DNA from: Perkinsus olseni
Lineage: Eukaryota; Perkinsozoa; Perkinsida
Direction of reading: 5' to 3'
Assembly (NCBI GenBank): GCA_013115125.1
Contig: JABANN010000107.1
Coordinates: forward strand, 1 to 64,000
DNA: 64,000 nt
Below, piece after piece: positions 10,069 through 20,328 of the stretch (its first letter is position 1; the number at the start of each line of letters is the position of its first letter). The notes under the pieces were generated by a model that saw only the letters and a list, made by a program, of their open reading frames with translations, did not search any database and had not been told where the DNA came from. The translations under genes were made by a program, and so were the position numbers.

Positions 10069-10580
10069 AGTGTACTGAGTTTTTCTGCACTCCCGCCCTT
10101 TTGCGTTCGCAGTTGATCATCTTCTATCGCGACAGGTCCTTGCATCCGTTGCTCCTGCAGATACGAATTCGAGTAGTTAAGTATTTTCTCTATCAGTCTG
10201 TTGATGAGAGCTCCTGATCGCCTGCCCTCACGCGGGGATCCTGCGTGTCACTTCGTTCCCGGTAGGATCGTGACGATGCGTCCGCGGTGGAGGTACTGCA
10301 ATAGTCGCTGAGGTGAATCGGTGTATAAAGTATGCCATCAAATCTTCCCTTTGAACGTGCTTATTCTAAACGAAGTTGATGCGAGCTGTATCGATGGAGC
10401 TCGTCGTTTCGCTAGATGGTCGGCAACGGTAGCGATTTGACTAATATGGTCCGTTGATCGAAGGTATGCATCCCCGCTCGCCGTGGATGTCCAGCCTGAG
10501 TGTTTCCAACCCTCACAGTTTTTGTTCGGGTATATCCTCAGTTGGATGAAGTTCCTGCCTGCGCAGGTATTTCACGTTGA
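10069..10580. other. Intergenic region upstream of transporter 1
   Basis: About 510 bases with no gene. It probably holds the promoter of the first transporter. No TATA-like or other recognisable element stands out. Confidence 0.35.
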
Positions 10581-11903
10581 ATGACTGAACTCAGATCGAC
10601 AGGCGACGTCTATAAGGACCCTACTGGTAGCACTGCTAGTGAGGCCCCCATCAACAGCAAGGATCAAATATCTTTCAGCGTCGAGAGAGAACGTCGTGGT
10701 ACGGTTCTCTCAGGATGGTCTGTCATGGCCAACTCCATGATCGGCACAGGTGTACTCGGTCTCGCTTCGGCTTTCGCCAGCGCCGGGTGGGTCCTGGGAT
10801 TCTCCCTCATGTTCATGGCTGGCTTCCTCGCCATTTTCAGCTTACACCTTCTGAACATATTAGCCATGAAGTTTCCGGATCGCGACGTGAGTTACTACAC
10901 CGTGGCCGAAGCTTATGCTCCCTGGTCGAGGTGGATTGTCGATATCACTATCGTTGTCAAGTGCTTCGGTGTGGCAGTCTCCTATCTGCAGGTGGCCGGG
11001 GACGTCTTGTCCTCTCTCATCGTCCACTGGACCTCTACCTCCGTCAGCCCCTTCCTCGTAAGGGCCCTAGTTATCGTTGGCTCTGGGCTACTCATGGCTC
11101 CAGTCTGCATGGCGAAGAGTGTTAAGAACACATTCATCACTAATGTGCTCGCTGTTGTGACCATTGGCTACTGCGTTATCCTAGGCATCATCTATGCAGA
11201 CCCGAGTGCCGGTGATGACAGTGCCGGTATCCCCGAAGGCTCGTCCGTAGCCTCAGTATTGGCCAAGCTGCCGATCTTCATCTTCGCCTTCACCTGTCAC
11301 CAGAACATGTTTCTCACCGCGAACGATCTCAGGCATCGGACTCGGAAGCACCTGGATATTATCATTGTGGCTGCGGAGTCCACGGCCATGTTGCTATACA
11401 TCCCGGCCGTCATTTTTCCTTATCTCACTTACGGCTCATCCGCCCGGGCCAACTTTATGCTCAACATCGACCTCGGTTATGTACCAGTACAGATTGGTTA
11501 CGTTGCGCTTGCCATTGGCGTATTATGCTCTTACACCCTTCAAGTCGTTCCCACCATCAGGTCGTTGATTGTTCTGGTAACTCGTGATAAGGAAGATAAA
11601 CTATCAGCAATAAAAAGGCGCATTCTCTTCTATTCAGTCGCCGCACTGTGTCAGCTGGCGCCTGTTGCAACCGCTGTAGCGGTGAGGTCATTGGGTGTTA
11701 CATTTTCTTTTGTTGGCATCATTGGTTCGAACACGATATCCTACATCATGCCGTCCTTTTTGTTCTGTACAATGTATCGTAAAACTAAGCTCCGTAAGGA
11801 TGCCAAGTATGTCATGTCTTCGCTACTACTGCTACTATCCCTAGTCCTTGTCCCCGTTTGCATCGGTTCGCTCATTCAGCAGATCATTACGGGGCAGATC
11901 TGA
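10581..11903 (+). CDS. Amino-acid transporter, AAAP/SLC36-38 type (copy 1)
   Basis: Single-exon gene of 440 residues, ATG at 10581. After a hydrophilic N-terminus of about 50 residues comes the family entry motif NSMIGTGVLGLASAFASAGW, corresponding to TM1 with its unwound Gly-rich segment. About ten further hydrophobic helices follow (for example FSLMFMAGFLAIFSLHLLNI, FIFAFTCHQNMF, GYVALAIGVLCSYTLQVVPT, VTFSFVGIIGSNTISYIMPS). Length and layout match the amino acid/auxin permease family, which moves neutral or cationic amino acids with H+ or Na+ across plasma or vacuolar membranes. The substrate cannot be read from sequence. A tandem paralogue starts 1.5 kb downstream on the same strand. Both lack introns, unlike most conserved genes here. 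Confidence 0.92.
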   Translation: MTELRSTGDVYKDPTGSTASEAPINSKDQISFSVERERRGTVLSGWSVMANSMIGTGVLGLASAFASAGWVLGFSLMFMAGFLAIFSLHLLNILAMKFPDRDVSYYTVAEAYAPWSRWIVDITIVVKCFGVAVSYLQVAGDVLSSLIVHWTSTSVSPFLVRALVIVGSGLLMAPVCMAKSVKNTFITNVLAVVTIGYCVILGIIYADPSAGDDSAGIPEGSSVASVLAKLPIFIFAFTCHQNMFLTANDLRHRTRKHLDIIIVAAESTAMLLYIPAVIFPYLTYGSSARANFMLNIDLGYVPVQIGYVALAIGVLCSYTLQVVPTIRSLIVLVTRDKEDKLSAIKRRILFYSVAALCQLAPVATAVAVRSLGVTFSFVGIIGSNTISYIMPSFLFCTMYRKTKLRKDAKYVMSSLLLLLSLVLVPVCIGSLIQQIITGQI

Positions 11904-13409
11904 TGATCCGAGTCTGATTTTCAAGTCGCTGAAAACGTCTGTCCTCCGGTGTGCCCTTCTGTTTCGCAAACCCAAAGCTGCGTCTTATATTCAGAGGCCT
12001 TGCACTATCTAGTCGACTCACTCCCTTGTCACACTAGCCCTCCGAGAGTATTGCTAAACCACGGGGGTGAAAGTTCTGTTATACTGCTACGTTGCGTCGT
12101 CAAAGGGCTTATTATCGCCCGCATACGATCCTTCCCTAGGGTTCCTTTCCCCTGGGAGGTTCCACCTCGACTGCCACTGCAATACTACCACTCTTGTCGA
12201 ATCGATTATCCGTGCTTGCTCAAGTAGCGGCGCAAAAGTCATGGCGAGTTTCGCAGTGTCCTCCCGTCCCGTGTTACGGTGACTCTTTCATGGAGTGTCT
12301 TGTCTGTGATGGTGATCATCGACAGTTGGAGACGGTGGACAATCACCCTGATCAGTCCTGCGCTATCAGTTCCTCCATTCTTACATGTCTCGTCATTGGG
12401 GGAGGATGCATGGTCTCTTCACAGTCTCTCATTTTTATTGCTTCGTTGCTGTTGTCTCACATAGCACGGTCAGTTGACGTTGTCGTACTGAATTTCAGAC
12501 GTGGACGATATGCCCGCTTCAGTGATCGTGGCCATTCTTACCGACGACAAGTGGCCCTGGCGGTGAACCCTCTCTACTGCCTGCGCCACAGGATGAGGTT
12601 TTGTAAAGGAACGAATTGTACCGTTTCCGTCTACTAATGTTGCTGCTACTACCGCTGCTGCTACCGCTACCTCCACTACTACGGTTATTAATACTACTAC
12701 TACGTTAACAGATAATCGTATCGGATCCGAATCTTGCAAGGGCCGCCTTGTTGCCGTCTATCTGTCGTCTATCATTCAGTTGGTCTGCTCCGCCAACCTA
12801 CGAGTTCCTCTGAACTATCGGGTAAGGCCACTTATGACTTTGGGAGAGCCTTGTCTCAAATTGCAACTCATGCTTGTCCGGTCGCAAGAGCTTCCTAAGG
12901 AAGCTACCGGTTCAAAGGGGCCATTCCTGTATCGGCAGTTGGTATCACCAATACCGTATTACTCGTACACGACCTTCTCCGTCCCAGAAAACTCCTATCG
13001 TGATGCCAACGGAGTGTTAGTGCTGTTTAGTATTTCCCATGCATGCGTTTTGTAGGCGCTGGAGCCTCATCCAGTTCTTTCGTTACATCCTCCACCCGGG
13101 TTACACTGTAACCCGAAGTTCTCCAGCAGGGAGTCTTCGTGATCGTCACTTGGAGGCGAGAAATTATTCTCCTCAGGGGTTATAGCTCTACCATCCTAAC
13201 GTTGTGTGACGGGGACAGAATGGACAGTCTTATCGCCGCGACGACCGTGATGGGCGTCGAAGGCCACCGACTTGATCCTTTGGCGGCCTAGGCTCTAGGA
13301 GTGTCGATCTTTCGAAGGAAATACGTCTCAACATGATTAGCTGTCAGTACACATGTGAGCTCAAATCAGTCGTCTCCGCCTTCGCAGTTGTTTCGCTTGT
13401 ACACTGCTT
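11904..13409. other. 1.5-kb spacer between tandem transporters
   Basis: No gene is supported. A trinucleotide-rich tract of CTG/CTA/CCG words lies about 12637-12712. A small perfect inverted repeat (8-bp arms CGGGTTAC, 3-base loop) lies at 13097-13115. The spacer shows no obvious relic of a third transporter copy. Confidence 0.4.
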
Positions 13410-14726
13410 ATGTCCAGCGATGAAGCGCGCCAGCAGGACTTCCCTACGGTCTCCTCGGAGACTAGCTTTCAAGTAAGTATGAAGCCTCGGCTCAGTGAGG
13501 ATACCACTGCTGAGCCTACGGGGACCGTTCTCTCTGAGTGGTCAGTCATCGCCAACACGATGGTTGGCACTGGCGTCCTAGGCCTGGCCTCGGCCTTCAC
13601 GGCCACTGGTTGGGTCCTAGGCTTCTGTCTGATGACCGTGTCTGCCTTGATGGCAGTCTTTGCGTTACACCTGATGAACTGCCTGTCAATGAATTCCAAA
13701 ACCCGTCAGGTCAGCTGGTACACCGTCTCCGGGCTCTACTGTCCGTGGGCCAAACTAGTGGTCGACATAGTCGTGATCGTCAAGTGTGCCGGTGTGGCTG
13801 TCTCCTATCTGCAGGTCGCCGGTGATATGCTGTCAATGCTTCTCGTATTTTGGAGTGGTACTGACTTCAGCCAGTCCACAGTGAGATCCCTCATCATCGT
13901 GGCGGCAACGCTGATGATGGCTCCGACGTGTATGGCGAAGGAGTTGAAATCTACCACCCTGGTCAACGTACTCGCCTTGGTCACTATAAGTTACTGCGTT
14001 ATCCTGGGATGTGTTTATAGCGATGTTGATGCTGGCGACGACACTGTCGGTATACCACCCCAATCGTCATTCACTAACATTCTTGCTAAGCTGCCGGTTT
14101 TCATATTCGCCTTTACTTGTCACGAAAACATGTTCCCGTGTGCGACTGATATGAAGGAACGCACTCAAAAGAAGCTCGATCTTGTGGCCATCTCCGCCGA
14201 ACTCACCGGTTTCATTATTTTCTTACCCGCTGTGATTTGCCCCTATTTGACATTTGGTTCTCACGTTGAGCCGAACTATTTGCAGAACATTGACTTTGAG
14301 AACAACATTCCAGTCCAAGTAGGTTACGTAGCGCTTTCAATCGGTGTGCTATGCTCCTACGCCCTGCAAGTGGTTCCTATCGTGAGGTCGGCTATGGTCC
14401 TCGTCACGCGTGGTAAGACTATAAGTAGCCGCAGGAAGGCTAACATCATCTTCTACACAGTAGCTGCTGTGTGTCAGTTGGTCCCTATGGCATTGGCTAT
14501 CGCCGTCCACTCCCTCGGTGTGACCTTCTCATTTGTTGGTATTGTTGGCTCTAACACCATCGCGTACATAATGCCGTCTTTCCTCTACTTAATGATGGTC
14601 AGGAAGACTGGTTCCAAGAAGGGTGTAACCTTCTATTTGGCCTTCGCTCTTTGCGTAGTTGCAGTATGTCTTTTGCCACTCTGCATCGGATCCCTCATCC
14701 AACAGATCATAGCGGGTACTGAATGA
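13410..14726 (+). CDS. Amino-acid transporter, AAAP/SLC36-38 type (copy 2)
   Basis: Single-exon gene of 438 residues, ATG at 13410. It is clearly a paralogue of the preceding transporter, with the same entry motif (NTMVGTGVLGLASAFTATGW), the same CAGVAVSYLQVAGD helix, FIFAFTCHENMFPCATDM, GYVALSIGVLCSYALQVVP and VTFSFVGIVGSNTIAYIMPS, and a near-identical last segment (CIGSLIQQIIAG). The two differ mainly in the hydrophilic N-terminus and the loop after helix 8. The amino-acid divergence shows the duplication is not recent. A hairpin with 8-bp arms lies 22 bases after the stop. Different substrates or stage-specific use of the pair is possible but unproven. Confidence 0.92.
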   Translation: MSSDEARQQDFPTVSSETSFQVSMKPRLSEDTTAEPTGTVLSEWSVIANTMVGTGVLGLASAFTATGWVLGFCLMTVSALMAVFALHLMNCLSMNSKTRQVSWYTVSGLYCPWAKLVVDIVVIVKCAGVAVSYLQVAGDMLSMLLVFWSGTDFSQSTVRSLIIVAATLMMAPTCMAKELKSTTLVNVLALVTISYCVILGCVYSDVDAGDDTVGIPPQSSFTNILAKLPVFIFAFTCHENMFPCATDMKERTQKKLDLVAISAELTGFIIFLPAVICPYLTFGSHVEPNYLQNIDFENNIPVQVGYVALSIGVLCSYALQVVPIVRSAMVLVTRGKTISSRRKANIIFYTVAAVCQLVPMALAIAVHSLGVTFSFVGIVGSNTIAYIMPSFLYLMMVRKTGSKKGVTFYLAFALCVVAVCLLPLCIGSLIQQIIAGTE

Positions 14727-15677
14727 TCGATCGACCTAGAGCCGGAGTAGCCTGACTAGGTCAGGCTTCTGGGCTCAGACTAACGTACTTGTTCTATTCC
14801 TGCTGTTCTACCGCTCTCGTCAAGTCGTACACTAAGCGTATAGTCCTTGCCCCGAAAGGCCAATTTTCTGACCATTGCAATGGCTCCAGCTTCTCAAGTG
14901 CACAAGCATCTCATCTCCCTGTATTCTTATGAGTTCCTCTCAAAGCACCTCTGCCCTCAACTCCGGCTAGCGCAGTATCGTAAAGGTACCGCTGCTGGAC
15001 CATATGGTCATGGGGTGCTCGACTCCCTCTGGGAATTTCATTATTCGTAATTGTCTCCGTAAACGTTTATATTGCCATGTTGCAATACCGTCGTCGTAAA
15101 GGGCTCCGAGTAATAGCAAGTCAAGCTGTTTTTCCGAGATCGGAGATCCTAGACTCTGGGCTAGCCTTAGCCGCCCTGTCTGTATTTGTTGCTCCCCTCC
15201 CTAGCTCTTGCGTTCAATTACCTACGGATAAATTAACTACATGGCCCTTGGACAGCCGGGGAAGACGTCGGCGACATACCCAAGTGTATGAAAGAGCCAA
15301 GATGGCAAACCAAGCACAAACATCGAAGCGTATGACGTAACCGGAGGTACTCTGGTAGCTATAGCGTGCGCTAGGTAAAGGCTGTGGCTGTGTGCTGTAC
15401 CACAGCTAAGCGTTGGCTCCAGCTCTGAATGTTCGCCAAGTAGAGCTGTAGACTGGTACTTGGATGACGACAGGATCGGAGGGTAGTTTACGATAACGTA
15501 TGGGTCGGTGAAAGAGTTCACCCTCCCCCAGACGCACTGAATAAACACAGAACCCGTGGTTAAGAAACAGTGAACGTAGTGAGCTGGTAAGGGACGTGGA
15601 GATGTAGTACGTAGGAGGATTCAAGCGTCGCCGGCACTCTTGGCGTTGGCCAAATACCTAACAGACCATCATAAAGT
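14727..15677. other. Intergenic; short hairpin after transporter 2
   Basis: The convergent 3' space between transporter 2 (plus) and PWP2 (minus). A perfect hairpin with arms AGCCTGAC/GTCAGGCT and loop TAG lies at 14749-14767, close behind the transporter stop. It may help 3'-end formation. No gene is supported in the remaining 900 bases. Confidence 0.4.
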
Positions 15678-18600
15678 TCACCCAGAGCCCCGTCGAAGGT
15701 CATCGTACATCAAGGCATGGGTGTTGTCTCTCATCAAACAGCCAATGCTGTCGGCCGCCTTACGGTGGGCCAAGACCTGCTCCAGTAGGGCCACCAGGGC
15801 CACTCGAAGCGACGACCCAGCCTCCGTACCTAGCCAGCACTATGAGAAACACCGTAGCCGTTCTCGTTGCTTACCGCTGCCATCTGCGAAGTTCTGCAGC
15901 TCACGGTCCAAGTTCTGATACTGCATCTCGAGAGCCTGCATGAAAGGTTAGCTGATGAGTAGGCGTGGCCAGGATCTCACCAGTCGTGCCCACAGCATGT
16001 TGGCCTCTAAGTGAGGACTATCCCGCAGCCTTCGAGACAGGGTGGCGATCAACGTCGGCAACAAACGAAGACCGACAGATCCTATGCAGGCTGCGATGGA
16101 GTCCGGTGGGTCCATCGGTACGGCATCGAATACCTACGGAGGGTCGGTCGCTAGAGTGTGGCCAGTGGCGGCGGTTGGTGGTCTCACATAGTCGATGATC
16201 TTGGCGTCTCCGGTGACCAAGGCCATGACCACTGCAGCTGGCCAATTCTCATCCTTCACCATCTTCACTATCTGCTCGACGTTGACACGCTCCGTGAGGA
16301 GGCCCGTGACCGGGGTGAAGGCCAGAGCGGCGGTACTTGAGTCAGCACCAGGGGCGACTGAGGTACGGAGACGCTATTCCACACGAAGAGGCTCCGGGCC
16401 TACTATCACCTCTGTCACTTGAGAAGACGTGGGCTCCCAGACTAGTGGCCACACAAACCTGTCGGCCATCACCGGAAACTGTCAGTCCGTACACTCGCCT
16501 GAAGTGAGTACCATCAAAGGCTGTTGTCAATGGCGGCGCGGTCCCCCCCCTACCATAGTTGATAATCCTGCTTTGAGCCATAGCCGGCCTTAACACCAGG
16601 CAAGCGTTCAGCCTGGGTGATTCTCTTCCGTTTCCGGTCAGCTCCCTCGAGCTCTTCATACCTACCACGGAAGGATGATCCGGACACCGGGGAGAAAAAC
16701 TGCCTCACTCCTGGTCCTGCACGGCGATGGCTAGAGCAGCTCCGGTGTCCGTGCCACGGTCTAGCTTACTATTGAGGAACCTGAGAGCAGCGGCAACTGG
16801 CGCGAGAAGGGGCGGTTGCGGTGACTGACCTCTTGGTGCCGATAATGTTGCCTTGGGCGCAGGTCATAGTCGTACGGCACAACAGCACCCTCAGACGAGT
16901 ATCGTAGATCATCAGGTAACTGCCGATAACGAGTCCCGACGGGAAGCCGATCGTTCGACTTACGGTGATCTCGGGCAGACAGCGGCTAACCACTGGCCGT
17001 TGGGGCTGAAGCAAAGGTCTGTAAAGTACCTGCGGGAAGAACGCGCGCTCGAAAGATTCCTTGCCGCCGCCGTCAGCATGCTCACTGTGTGATATCGGCG
17101 AGGCCGCCACTACCATCCCTTCGTGCCTTCTTGCCACTGGTAAGACCACCAGTTGCTCGGCTACCTACAAACGGCGGCTGTCGACTAAACCGTGTGCCAC
17201 TCCAACTCACCCTGTCCGCGACCGGCCGCGATGTCCCTGCTGGCGTCGATGCTTCCACCCATCTCTCGGCCTTCCGTGGTGTCCCAGAAGTAGATATGGC
17301 CGGCCTGTGTGGCGGTGGCCAGTCTGGAAAGGAAGTTGCCAAGACCCTCTCCCGCGAGCTACTACATATTCTTCTCCGTGTTCCGTGCGAAGGCGCAGGC
17401 TGTTACTTGACCCTGGTGGATGAGGCTCTCACCGCTGCCTGCCTTCGTTTGCCTGCAAGCTCAACAGGATCCTTCCTAAGTCGACAGAGGAGGACCACTC
17501 ACCGTCCGTAGACGTCCCAAACCCGCAGTGTCCTATCCCAGGAGGTGGAGGCGAGGAGGGAAGAATCCCAACAGAAGTCCAGAGCCGAAACTCGGGCCTC
17601 GTGACCAGAGAGCACCTGACACCAACATCCACGGGCTAGCATACTGCGGAGATGAAGCGTCCATTCTCGTCGGAGCTTAAAAATCATATTAGCCGGAATG
17701 ATTTTATCTGGGGACTCAGATTATATAACTTTTTCTGTTTCTAAACCGGTTAGTTTGATCCAGTGGATGCGTCTACTGTACTCGGGAATCATCAGCTTCA
17801 GGAGGCTCGGGAGATGGGGTAGTGAGCGGTGGGAGAAATTGCGAGACCATCGATATCGACAGAGAATGTCATGCTTACGTCAATGCAATCACCAGTCTTG
17901 AGTGCCCACAGATAGACAGCCCCCGGTGCCTGGGCGCTGGTACCACCAGCGGCCACGACATCACCACCACCATCAACCGAGACTGTGGTGAATTGGACCA
18001 GGCCAGAGGAGGAGGGCGCCGTCATGACCTATCAGGGCATGCATGCGAGAGCATCCAGCCATGAGGGAGGGAGCTTACTCGGAAGTTGCGGTATCGGAGG
18101 GAGTCATAAGCCCGGACACTGCCATCCAAACTAGCTGAGATGACGGCGTTGCCAGTAGGGGTGAAGCAGACGCCCTCAACAGTGGAGGTGTGGTCAGCAA
18201 AAGTAGCGTAGCAGAAGCCGGAGACTGAGGGAGGGGACAGGTTGGACGAGGAGGCCAGCCGAGGAGTGGAGGACCTACCCGTGTCCCACAGCTTCACCTT
18301 CCCTTCCATGCCACCGGTGGCCAGCAGCTGCCTGTGGTTCTGACCAGCGGTGATGGTGCTGCCAGCCTTGGGCCTAGTGCTGCCGGCCAAGGGGGAGTAG
18401 GCCACACAACGGACCTAGAGTGAAGAGTAGGTGATCAGCGCTGTCCTGGTGAGCTTACCCCGTGATGGTGTCCCTGCTGCTTCAGTATCCAGGTCTCGCT
18501 CCGCCACTCGTAGACGAGGAGCTGCCTAGCGTGGGCTGAGCCAATGCAGATCCAGTCGCCACCAGGACCTACAGGGGAGGGGAAGCTGCACACCTCAAGG

Positions 18601-20152
18601 CACGATGAGGCGAGGCTTACTGATGTCAGCATGGGTGATGGAGCATCCGGCAGAGCCACCGAGTGTGGTGGCGCTGACTAGGGAGAGCTGCTGGAGGACG
18701 GCCATGGTCGTTACTTCGTACCTGCACACCATCTACCATCAACCTACCTACACTACTAACAGAGCTTACAGTGCGAAGATACCGTGACTAAGGCCGAGGA
18801 CCAGCATGTCGCTGAAGGCATCGAAGCCAACAGCAGTGACGGTGCCGCCCTGAGCATGATCAGTGATAGTAGACGAAGCTGAAGGGGACTCCTCGACCCA
18901 CCTTGACTGCCTCCAGGTGGTTCTTAGACTGGAGAGCCCAGGTGCCACTATCATCGACCATCCAATGCAGGAGGAAGCTGAAGGAGGAGAGGGTTAGAGG
19001 GGAAGGCGCTAGGAGGGATGGGGAGTACCCGTTCCGAGCGACGGAGTAGATGTCCTTGCCGCTCTTGCCAAAGTAGCTGCCTCGTACCGGCGCCTGATGC
19101 TCCACTAGACAGCCCGATGGTATGTCGCTTTTCGAATGGTCAAGGACCCAGACACGGACCTGGAGAGACTTTACGGCAACGGCGGCGGCCCGTACCACTC
19201 CTTCCCACCATCATGTCGTTGCCGCTGGAGATCAGCGCGTTAGAGTCGGCAGACCAGCTGAGGTGCATGACCTCATCGATGTGGCCAGCAAAGGTGTGCT
19301 TTATGACCTGACGATGATGCCAAGGCTTGACCGACTGATCGCCTCGTAGTCCTACCATCTGCCATCCAGTACCAGCTGAAGGTGCGTACCACACCACCAC
19401 CTTCCGACCGGAAGTAACGGCGATGTATCGACCGTCTACGACAGACACGATGGTAGAGGGGCTACAGAAGGGCAGCAGCAGCAGCAGCCTACTATACCTG
19501 GGGAGAACTCAGCAGCCCGGACGGTTTTTGTCTTTAGGTTCATACGGTGGAGCACCAGGCCGGTGCTCAGAGCCACGACCATCGCGAAGCCATCAGTATC
19601 GACGGTGAATAGCAGGGAGTTGTCAGGGGAGGCCTGAAGGATGCCGCTGCCCCGAGGCGAGTGAAGCAGACCTCCTACCGACATGGCAGCAATCGCCGAT
19701 CCGCGGACTTCCATAGGGAGACAGGCTGTGCGATTGGACCTGGACAGGTCGGTTACTTGCACCTGAGGGAGGGGAGGGTGGCACCGAGGGTGTAGTGGGG
19801 GGGGGTTGGGGTACCCTCGAGGATACTGTGGAGAGTAGCAGAGAAGGCGGCGGCTGGGCATCCTGGGATGAGGAGGTTCTTCCCGTCGAAAATCTGACCG
19901 GGCCACCTGATCGACCGGAGACCAACTGTCAAATGGCCGCATCTTAGGTCGATGCGAGCTTAAGGCAAGTAAGTAAGATACGCCCCAAGACACTAGCTTA
20001 CCACTGTAAGTAGGACCGATCAAGTTGGTGAACCCGAAGGACAGCCTCGTGGCCACGGAAGGCTCACCGCTGGTGACCTTGGCAGCAGTACCATCCGGAA
20101 GATCAGGCGAGGAGGGAGGCTCCGAGGATGATGACGGTGACGTTGCAGACAT
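15678..20152 (-). CDS. PWP2: Periodic tryptophan protein 2 homologue, WD40 small-subunit processome protein
   Basis: PWP2/Utp1 is a UTP-B component of the nucleolar processome that makes 18S rRNA. The multi-exon minus-strand gene follows the family from end to end. The N-terminus has FGFTNLIGPTYSG (near 20040). WD40 repeats follow: DGFAMVVALSTGLVLHRMNL, then DGRYIAVTSGRKVVVWYAPS, then QAPVRGSYFGKSGKDIYSVA. The central hallmark LLVYEWRSETWILKQQGHHH lies near 18460-18540, then SASLDGSVRAYDSLRYRNFR and VLSGHEARVSALDFCWDSSL. The helical C-terminal domain ends QVLAHRKAADSIGCLMRDN before the stop at 15678. I start at the ATG at 20152 (MSATSPSSSSEPP); the frame is open further upstream. The acidic linker and several exon edges are approximate. 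The exportin-T stop lies only about 180 bases upstream, so the promoter is very short or overlaps that gene. Confidence 0.88.
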
Positions 20153-20328
20153 AGATCTAGGCCCTAGGGAAGGGTCGTCGTGATGATCACCTGAGGGCAG
20201 CAGCTCTCCTCCTTGCTGGGCAGTACTCCAACGCAGCAACGTGGCACTAGAAACTATCAGTCGTACGTAGAGGAGAAGGGAAATCAAGAATAGCAAGTCA
20301 ATCTGGGAGGTGCTGATGGTGGCCATCA

